A stretch of 64,000 nucleotides of DNA from Modestobacter altitudinis (GTDB lineage Bacteria; Actinomycetota; Actinomycetes; Mycobacteriales; Geodermatophilaceae): NCBI RefSeq assembly GCF_005930475.1, contig NZ_SJEW01000006.1, forward strand, positions 48,639 through 112,638, given 5' to 3'. The notes under the pieces were generated by a model that searched no databases, was not told where the DNA came from, and worked only from the letters and a program-made list of their open reading frames with translations. Position 1 is the first letter of the stretch. Every line of letters starts with the position of its first letter. This document shows positions 9,640-15,268 of the stretch, one piece after another. A program made the position numbers and the translations under genes.

Positions 9640-10384
9640 ATCCGGCGACCGCTGCTCGTTCGCGGGCAGACATCGCCTCGACCGACAAAAGGATCCATGC
9701 GACGTCGGGAGACATGATGTCGGTGTTGGGCCTCTCCGTCGGCTCGGGAGGGACAGGTCGGGCCACGGGTTCCGGGCAGGCGAACCTGGCCATCACCTCG
9801 TGGTACGCGTTCGCGCCGTCCTCCCCCGGAGCTCCTGCCCGCAGTTCGATGATGACCTCCGCAGGGCGCCCGTCGACCGGGTCCCGGAGGCCAATCTCGC
9901 GTTCGCGCCCCACCTTCCAAGAGGCGCCCAGCAGGCGCACCAAGATCGCACAGATCGCCTCGGCGAACGCGAACAACTCCAGCGGAGGCGCGTACCAGTC
10001 GGCGTTTGGAGTCCACTCCGTCGCGGCTGCGGCAACGGCTCGCTGATACTCGATTTCCGCCTGCGGACTTGCGGCTGACTCGCGCCACCATTGCGGGACC
10101 GGGAGCTTCTCGCCCCACCAGTCGATCGCGATCATCCCCTGCATCGCCCACCAGAACTCGAGCAGCGCATCCTCGTCGACTTCCAGGGCGACCGCGTAGC
10201 CGCGGACCATCACCTCGCTCTTGGGCGGACGGTTGCCGCTCTCGGCCATCGAGACAGCGGCCACGGAGAGCTTCGGGTCGAAGGAGTTGGCGACATCGGC
10301 TTGGTTCTTCGCCGAGCGCTTGCGGACTGCCTGCAGCACTCGGCCGAAGGCCACCGCCGAGCCGGATCCAGATTTCACTTGCAC
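9578..10384 (-). CDS. XRE-family helix-turn-helix regulator with a unique C-terminal domain
   Basis: 268 residues. Residues about 10-65 form an XRE-type DNA-binding fold (LQAVRKRSAKNQADVANSF...VSMAESGNRPP). The rest, about 200 residues, is Trp/Ala-rich with no recognised domain. A GTG start follows AAGGGG at a suitable distance. It is divergent from the gene at 10505 across a 120-bp region with a symmetric operator candidate, the usual layout of a regulator controlling itself and its neighbour. It ends in TAG, as do the next two minus-strand genes of this region. Confidence 0.75.
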   Translation of the reverse strand: MQVKSGSGSAVAFGRVLQAVRKRSAKNQADVANSFDPKLSVAAVSMAESGNRPPKSEVMVRGYAVALEVDEDALLEFWWAMQGMIAIDWWGEKLPVPQWWRESAASPQAEIEYQRAVAAAATEWTPNADWYAPPLELFAFAEAICAILVRLLGASWKVGREREIGLRDPVDGRPAEVIIELRAGAPGEDGANAYHEVMARFACPEPVARPVPPEPTERPNTDIMSPDVAWILLSVEAMSARERAAVAGFIRGLREGASIFSEVSPPPA

Positions 10385-10504
10385 AGGCCCCTTGTGATGT
10401 GTGTAGTCTTCGTTTCACAACACGGAGACCATGTTAAACATACCACGACGCGTCTTCGCGACAGCACGAGTTCGTCGCGCTCACGCTCTAAGAGGGAGCC
10501 TCAC
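10385..10504. promoter_or_regulatory. Divergent promoter/operator region of the XRE-unknown gene pair
   Basis: A 120-bp intergenic stretch, more AT-rich than its surroundings. It contains the symmetric site ATGTT-A-AACAT at about 10430-10440 and a TTTCACAACAC stretch just before it. The site lies between the two divergent starts and is a good candidate operator for the XRE protein. Promoter hexamers could not be assigned with confidence. Confidence 0.45.
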
Positions 10505-10852
10505 ATGAAGCGCCAGTTCATGACCGACCGCCTCGAGAACGTCCGTGTCTTCGCCGACACCGCCGAGCAGATGGCGCCCGAGTTCGGTCGGACGGTGGCA
10601 GCGGTTCAGGAGTTCAGCGATCACGCCAAGGTCTTGATCGAGGTCGTGTCTCCATTCGCCCACTGGATCAAGGTGAGACTGTCCCGCCCTACCAACGGCC
10701 AAGTTCTGGTCAGGACGAACACGGCGGACCCCATCGTTGTGGAGTCGGCGCGGCGCCCGGGCCACATTGACGGCATCCCGCCGCACCCCCTCGGCACGAC
10801 AGGGACACTCCCCGTCAGCTCTCCTCGACGGAGCAGTCGGGGTTCCTTGTGA
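10505..10852 (+). CDS. Unknown 115-residue protein divergent from the XRE regulator
   Basis: The ATG is preceded by GAGGGAG, a good ribosome-binding site. The first 85 residues (MKRQFMTDRLENVRVFADTA onward) look like ordinary soluble protein. The last about 25 are Ser/Arg/Gly-rich and read like out-of-frame sequence. Immediately downstream another frame (about 10820-11095) has coding-like composition, so the gene may originally have been longer and suffered a one-base frameshift near 10800-10830. Not recognised. Confidence 0.55.
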   Translation: MKRQFMTDRLENVRVFADTAEQMAPEFGRTVAAVQEFSDHAKVLIEVVSPFAHWIKVRLSRPTNGQVLVRTNTADPIVVESARRPGHIDGIPPHPLGTTGTLPVSSPRRSSRGSL

Positions 10853-11095
10853 CCCCGAAGGCCTCGAAGGGGGCATCGACTACGGCGTCCTCGGCGGTAG
10901 CCGCCTCCACCGCGCAGACAGCGGGCAGTGGGAGGCGGCGGACGTCGCAGCGGCAACGGCTCCTGCGCTGCGCCCGGCCGCTCTTGACCGGCCAATCGCT
11001 GACGTCGACGAGCAATGGAATCCCATCTCAGCCGAGGAGATCGACGCGGCCACAGCGGCTCCGAGCGGCTGCTTCCATGGCGATCTCGGCCACCG
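10820..11095 (+). pseudogene. Possible frameshifted C-terminal half of the gene at 10505
   Basis: In the frame one base off from the preceding gene, codons have high third-position GC and translate to a balanced acidic sequence (LDGAVGVPCDPEGLEGG, then ADVDEQWNPISAEEIDAA) with no own start codon or ribosome-binding site. It runs into the 3' end of the convergent GIY-YIG gene. Either a frameshift split one gene or this is an unrelated remnant. No function can be given. Confidence 0.3.
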
Positions 11096-11100
11096 CCACC

Positions 11101-12054
11101 CTAGGGGGCGAGTCGGCGGGTCAGCTGCGGCAGCCAGCCGTTGTCGGGCCAGCGGTCGTACCCGAAGGCGCGGGGGTCCACCCGCGTCTTGACGAGGTGC
11201 GTCAGCGCTGCGTCAGGCACGGGGGTGAAGCGCCAGAACCGCGGCTCGACCTCCTCCCAGTCAATGGCCCGCACTGCGGCCCGAACGATGTTCCCCGCCA
11301 CCGCCAGGATCTTGAGGTTCGGATTGGCCCGAGCCGTCGCCCCAGCCATCCAAATGCCCGACAAGGCGTCCATGAGCTCGGCGTCGCTCATGCGCGGGTC
11401 GAACTTCTTGTTGATGACGACCACAGCGAAGTCGTCATCGAGCTGGCCGATAGCCGGTGCCGCCAGGGCCAGGACGAGGTCGTCGAGGTCCACCATCTGA
11501 CTGTGTGCCCCTCGGACGAGGTTCGTCAGGCCCGCGTCGGCGAGGGAGGCATACGGGTCAGCGGTCGCAGCGAGGATCCGGACGTTGATCGCGATGCTTT
11601 CGGTGTGTGCGCTGACGGACTCAATGTCGAGTTGTTCCTCGACGTCGGCGCCGAGCCAGCCCAGCAGGACATGCCGCACCCGGAAGCCTGCGTCGTGGAT
11701 GGCGCGGATGCGTTCGAGCTTGTCTAGTTCGACATCGCCTTCGGCTGCCTCGACCTCCTCCCGCACGACTTCGGCGTCCATCACCCCGGGGAACGCGTAG
11801 GCCGCCGTCAGGTCGTCTTGGAGCATCTGTGCGGTCCAGACGTGCGCGAGCACGCGCTGACGGCGCCCCCGGCCGATGTAGAACAGCGGGTCTCGGACGC
11901 CGGGGCGCGGATCGACCAGGCCGTAGTTGTACGGGCCGAGGGCCTCGTAGACCTCCGCCGGTAGCGGGCGGTACGTCGGGCGCGACCCAGGTGCGGTCGA
12001 ATCCTTACTGGCGGCCGGTTGCGGACCATGCTCACCGGTGTCGTGCGTCTGCAT
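11101..12054 (-). CDS. GIY-YIG nuclease-domain protein (LEM-3-like type)
   Basis: 317 residues. Residues about 42-72 hold YNYGLVDPRPG...LFYIGRGRRQRVLAH, which fits the LEM-3-like GIY-YIG nuclease pattern: Y-x-Y-x-LVDP, then FYIGRG in place of YIG, then Arg. The remaining 240 residues are acidic and unrecognised, with a hydrophobic core (MVDLDDLVLALAAPAIGQLDDDFAVVVIN). The ATG has a strong AAGGAGG site 5 bp upstream. The gene at 12137 lies 82 bp upstream on the same strand and may be co-transcribed. A role in defence or mobile-element biology is inferred only from its location. Stop codon TAG. Confidence 0.7.
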   Translation of the reverse strand: MQTHDTGEHGPQPAASKDSTAPGSRPTYRPLPAEVYEALGPYNYGLVDPRPGVRDPLFYIGRGRRQRVLAHVWTAQMLQDDLTAAYAFPGVMDAEVVREEVEAAEGDVELDKLERIRAIHDAGFRVRHVLLGWLGADVEEQLDIESVSAHTESIAINVRILAATADPYASLADAGLTNLVRGAHSQMVDLDDLVLALAAPAIGQLDDDFAVVVINKKFDPRMSDAELMDALSGIWMAGATARANPNLKILAVAGNIVRAAVRAIDWEEVEPRFWRFTPVPDAALTHLVKTRVDPRAFGYDRWPDNGWLPQLTRRLAP

Positions 12055-12136
12055 GCGGCCTCCTTCGATCGTGTCGGATGCTGGCTGGAACCGATCTCGG
12101 CTCGCTGTGGTGGTGCCTGGCGCTGGGCAGGGGCAA

Positions 12137-12697
12137 CTAGGTGCTTGCGCCGGGCCGCCCGTAGGTGCTGTCGAACCACTCGATGAACGCCAACGCGCCT
12201 CCCCATCGGGAGGCGATCCGGGAGTGGACAGCCCGTTGGTCGTGGCCTGCGAGGAACTGGCTGCGCCCGCTCACCGAGGCGCCGCAGCCGCACGCGCACG
12301 TCAGGGAGGCGCCCGGGTCCGGCGGATAGGTCACCGGGTTCCGGAAGTTGTCGGGCGCCTGCTTGCCGATGAGCGCGTCGTGGACGGGGTGACCGGGAGC
12401 CAGGACGTCACCCACGATGGCCCGCTTCGCGCCGGCGTTCTCGATGTCGGTGATCTCGACGACGCAGCGAATGAGCCCCTTTGTCGTGTCGCTGAAGATC
12501 GCGTACCGCTCGCGGTCCGCCCGCGCCCCGAGCACCCAGATCCCCCGGTTCTGCTCGTACACCGCCTGCGGGTCCATGCCAGGCTCCCAGCCCACCCACG
12601 CGCGGTTCAGAGGGTCCCCAGCGCTGGGCGGCACGGCCCGCTTGGGCCCGAGCTTCAGATGAAGCATGTCTCGGCCATCTGTATACCCATTCTCCAT
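12137..12697 (-). CDS. Unknown protein with a C-terminal cysteine/His motif, partner of the GIY-YIG gene
   Basis: 186 residues. The N-terminal half contains NRGIWVLGARADRERYAIFS and GLIRCVVEITDIEN, resembling beta-strands of small nucleotide- or substrate-binding folds. The C-terminal half carries CACGCG followed by FLAGHDQRAVHSRI, a pattern seen in other actinobacterial proteins and probably metal-binding. No family name could be assigned. The start is uncertain: GGAAGG sits too close to ATG 12697, and ATG 12667 is an alternative. Stop codon TAG. It lies 82 bp upstream of the GIY-YIG gene, so they probably form one unit. Confidence 0.6.
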   Translation of the reverse strand: MENGYTDGRDMLHLKLGPKRAVPPSAGDPLNRAWVGWEPGMDPQAVYEQNRGIWVLGARADRERYAIFSDTTKGLIRCVVEITDIENAGAKRAIVGDVLAPGHPVHDALIGKQAPDNFRNPVTYPPDPGASLTCACGCGASVSGRSQFLAGHDQRAVHSRIASRWGGALAFIEWFDSTYGRPGAST

Positions 12698-12944
12698 GCC
12701 TTCCGGTCATCGACCATAGTTGGCCGTGGGGATACCCGCAATCCCTGGATCTCGGTCCTGGGCAGGCAGAGGGATGGAGCGGGCGGCGCCCCGTGACATC
12801 ACTGCCGGACGGCGCTTGGCACCGCTAATGGGCTGCTCTGGGACACCCGAGGCCCTGCCGGATCCTGCAGCTGCGGAGCAAACGTTGCGGTCGCGCACCA
12901 GTTGGGTCGACCGGGTCCCCTGCCCGCCTAGGGAGGCGACTCAG

Positions 12945-14180
12945 TCACCGCCCAAGTACCCGGGCGGCTTCGGCGCTGACCACCTGGCGGCCGAAGTAGA
13001 CGTCCAGGGTCATCGAGGGATTGGCATGGCCGAGCTGGTCGGCGACCTGCCGCGGGGTGAAGCCGGCTTCGTCCAGCCGGGTGGCGACGGTCTTGCGGAA
13101 GGTGTGCGAGGTGACCCAGGACCACGGTCCCTCGCCGCAGCGAACCGGCCGGCCGGTCGCCGACGTGGGCGTCGCCGGTTGGAAGCCCGTTCCGCCGCAG
13201 ACCTCGCACTCGAAGCCGTCCAGCAGCTGGCGCAGGTCGCCGGAGACGCTGTTGGGGTCGCGCAGCGTGCCGGCTACCGGCGCCGGGAACACCAGTTCGG
13301 TGTCCGGCCGGTGGGGTGACGCAAGCCGGCGGCGCACCATCTCGACCGCGAACTCCGGCAGCGCGATGATCCGCCAGCCCGCGGCGGTCTTGGTCCGCGG
13401 CTGCACGACCATCCCCCGCTTGGGCACCCGCACCGCGGTCGCGTTGACCTCCCAGGTGCCGGCGTCCAGATCCAGCAGCGGCCGGCCGGCGGTCTCCCCC
13501 GTCCGCAGCGCCACCGCTTCACCGATCCGGGCGCCGGTGGCGAGCATCCAGTCGACGATGTCGACGAGATCCAGCTCGGCCGCGCGCGGGCTGGCGTGCA
13601 ACAGCTCGACTAGCCGGGTGGTCTGCTCGGCGGTCAGCGCCCGTGGTGCCTTCTTGGCGGTGGTGTCGATCCGGACGGTCGCGTCGCGAACGGGGTTGGC
13701 GGTGATGGCGCCGTCGTCGATCGCCTGGGAGAACATCCCGGACAGGCAGGCGCGGGCGGTCTTGGCCGCACCGGGCCCGCTGGCCTTCGCGATTGCGGTG
13801 AGCGCTCGGCCGACCCGGCCGGGGGTGACCTCTTGCAGGGTCAGTTGGCCGAAGGCGGGCAGCACCGAGGTTCGGATGACCGAGCGGTAGGTGCGTTCGG
13901 TGCCGGTGGACCAGCCGTGGTCGGTGCCCAGCCATGCCTCGATGAGCGCGGACACCCGGGAGCTGGCGGTGATGATCCCGGCGCCACCAGGGCCGCGGCG
14001 TGCGGCCAGCTCGGTCTTCAGCGCCCGCTCGGCGGCGGCGCGACTGACGCCGGTCTTGGAGACCAGCCGGGTGCGGCCGTCGAAGTCCCGGAAGCGGGCG
14101 CGGGCCTGGATCTCACCGCTGGGCAGCAGCAGGAAGCCGATCTTGCCGAACGTGCCCACCGGCAGCGGTGGTCGTCCCAT
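12945..14180 (-). CDS. Tyrosine site-specific recombinase (integrase)
   Basis: 411-residue phage-type integrase. The N-terminal arm and SAM-like domain (about 60-160) precede the catalytic domain. Catalytic residues visible: Arg in TGARIGEAVALR, His/Arg in SHTFRK, His in QLGHANP and the nucleophile Tyr in MTLDVYFG. Between the two Arg motifs is an insertion with a CEVCGG...RCGEG arrangement that could bind zinc. The gene ends against the island interior and starts 80 bp from the 3' end of tRNA-Asn, the standard layout for an element integrated in a tRNA gene. It catalyses integration and, with an excisionase, excision. Confidence 0.93.
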   Translation of the reverse strand: MGRPPLPVGTFGKIGFLLLPSGEIQARARFRDFDGRTRLVSKTGVSRAAAERALKTELAARRGPGGAGIITASSRVSALIEAWLGTDHGWSTGTERTYRSVIRTSVLPAFGQLTLQEVTPGRVGRALTAIAKASGPGAAKTARACLSGMFSQAIDDGAITANPVRDATVRIDTTAKKAPRALTAEQTTRLVELLHASPRAAELDLVDIVDWMLATGARIGEAVALRTGETAGRPLLDLDAGTWEVNATAVRVPKRGMVVQPRTKTAAGWRIIALPEFAVEMVRRRLASPHRPDTELVFPAPVAGTLRDPNSVSGDLRQLLDGFECEVCGGTGFQPATPTSATGRPVRCGEGPWSWVTSHTFRKTVATRLDEAGFTPRQVADQLGHANPSMTLDVYFGRQVVSAEAARVLGR

Positions 14181-14259
14181 GCGGCACCTGCCCTCATCGG
14201 TTTCCGATGAGTAGATGATGCCTGGATTTTTGCTCCAGAGCTATAAGCCCTGGTCAGAG

Positions 14260-14332
14260 CTCCCTCGATAGGACTTGAACCTATAACCCTGCGATTAACA
14301 GTCGCATGCTCTGCCAATTGAGCTACGAGGGA
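14260..14332 (-). tRNA. tRNA-Asn (GTT)
   Basis: Cloverleaf by eye: 7-bp acceptor stem (TCCCTCG/CGAGGGA), D arm GCTC/GAGC, anticodon stem TGCGA/TCGCA with loop CTGTTAA (anticodon GTT), and T arm ATAGG/CCTAT with loop TTCAAGT. The discriminator is G and no CCA is encoded. An integrase lies directly beyond its 3' end, so the 3' half is the probable attachment site; the tRNA remains intact. Confidence 0.95.
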
Positions 14333-14465
14333 ACGACGGGTGGTGGCCCGTGCGCTCGTCCAGATTACCTCACCTGGCGCGGGCGGTGGCGGGTGGGGCG
14401 CTCGGCGGGTCGGATGCGGGACCGGCCGGTACCGTGATCATTCCCCCGAACCCAGGAGGTCCCTC

Positions 14466-14678
14466 GTGGCCAAGCTGTCCTTCATCGCCGGCTTCGGCGC
14501 CGGCTACGTCCTCGGCGCCCGGGCGGGCCGCGAGCGGTACGAGCAGATCCGCCGCGCCTACCAGCACGCCAAGGACGACCCGCGCCTGCAGAGCGCCGCG
14601 GGCATGGCCCAGGCTCGGGCCGACGCCGCCGTCAGCTCCGTGAAGAACCGCATCGGGAACGAGACCGCCGGCCGCTGA
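14466..14678 (+). CDS. Small YtxH-like protein
   Basis: 70 residues from GTG with an ideal AGGAGGT site 5 bp upstream. The N-terminus is a short hydrophobic glycine-zipper helix (FIAGFGAGYVLGARAGRERYEQI) followed by a charged helix. This is the pattern of YtxH/GvpP-like membrane-associated small proteins common in actinobacteria. Function unknown. It stands alone between the tRNA-Asn end of the accessory region and the dnaG operon, and is probably the first core gene. Confidence 0.75.
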   Translation: MAKLSFIAGFGAGYVLGARAGRERYEQIRRAYQHAKDDPRLQSAAGMAQARADAAVSSVKNRIGNETAGR

Positions 14679-14695
14679 CCCTCGACCCCACCCGC

Positions 14696-15268
14696 TCAGC
14701 GGGTGGGGTCGTCGGCGGCCACCGCCGCGGCCAGCCGTTCCCGGGCGATCTCGCGGGCGACCGGGTCGTCCCGGTCCGCGTCATCGTCGAACACGACGGT
14801 CCACTCCCGAGCCGCCTGACCAGGCACCCGGCGCGCCACCAGCAGCACCGCACCCCCGGTGGGCAGCGGGTGCCGCTGACTGGTGACCACCGTCAGGTCC
14901 ACCCGCTTCTTCAGCACCCCCGGGAGCTCCCCGGCCTCGCGCAGCACGTGCCGCTGCGGCGCCAGCCGCGCCTGGACGCCCGGCTCGACCTCCGTCAGCG
15001 GTGTCACGAGGAACGTGCCTCCACCGCCGGCCGCCGTCCACCGCGCCGTGCCGATCTCGTGCCACGGCAGCACCGGCACCTCGGCGACCGCGGTGAGGTC
15101 CAGTTCGGCCGGGACGACGCGCAGCCCGCGCGACGTCGCCACCGTCCAGCCGCCGTCGACCCGCTCACCCCAGGCGAGCACCCGCTCGTCGGCGTCGGCC
15201 GCCACCACCGCCCGGACCGCCTCGGGCGGTCGGGTGAACCGGGCGCGGACCCGCTCGACGAGGCTCAC
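14696..15268 (-). CDS. Conserved hypothetical protein translated after dnaG
   Basis: 190 residues from a GTG that overlaps the dnaG stop codon (GTGA). It begins SLVERVRARFTRPPEAVRAVV and continues as alternating beta-strands (ERVLAWGERVDGGWTVATS, LRVVPAEL), ending in a charged helix. No catalytic motif. The pattern resembles small beta-sandwich or PH-like actinobacterial hypotheticals. Translation is coupled to dnaG, but no role in replication can be claimed. Confidence 0.7.
   Translation of the reverse strand: MSLVERVRARFTRPPEAVRAVVAADADERVLAWGERVDGGWTVATSRGLRVVPAELDLTAVAEVPVLPWHEIGTARWTAAGGGGTFLVTPLTEVEPGVQARLAPQRHVLREAGELPGVLKKRVDLTVVTSQRHPLPTGGAVLLVARRVPGQAAREWTVVFDDDADRDDPVAREIARERLAAAVAADDPTR

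Noticed and set aside
12698..12944. Possible gene between the integrase and the unknown gene at 12137
   Set aside because: Open frames here are Arg/Pro-rich with no start signal; 247 bp with nothing assignable.
1..14260. Second tRNA-Asn attachment site inside the window
   Set aside because: No stretch matching the tRNA 3' half was seen by eye; the far site is probably outside the window.
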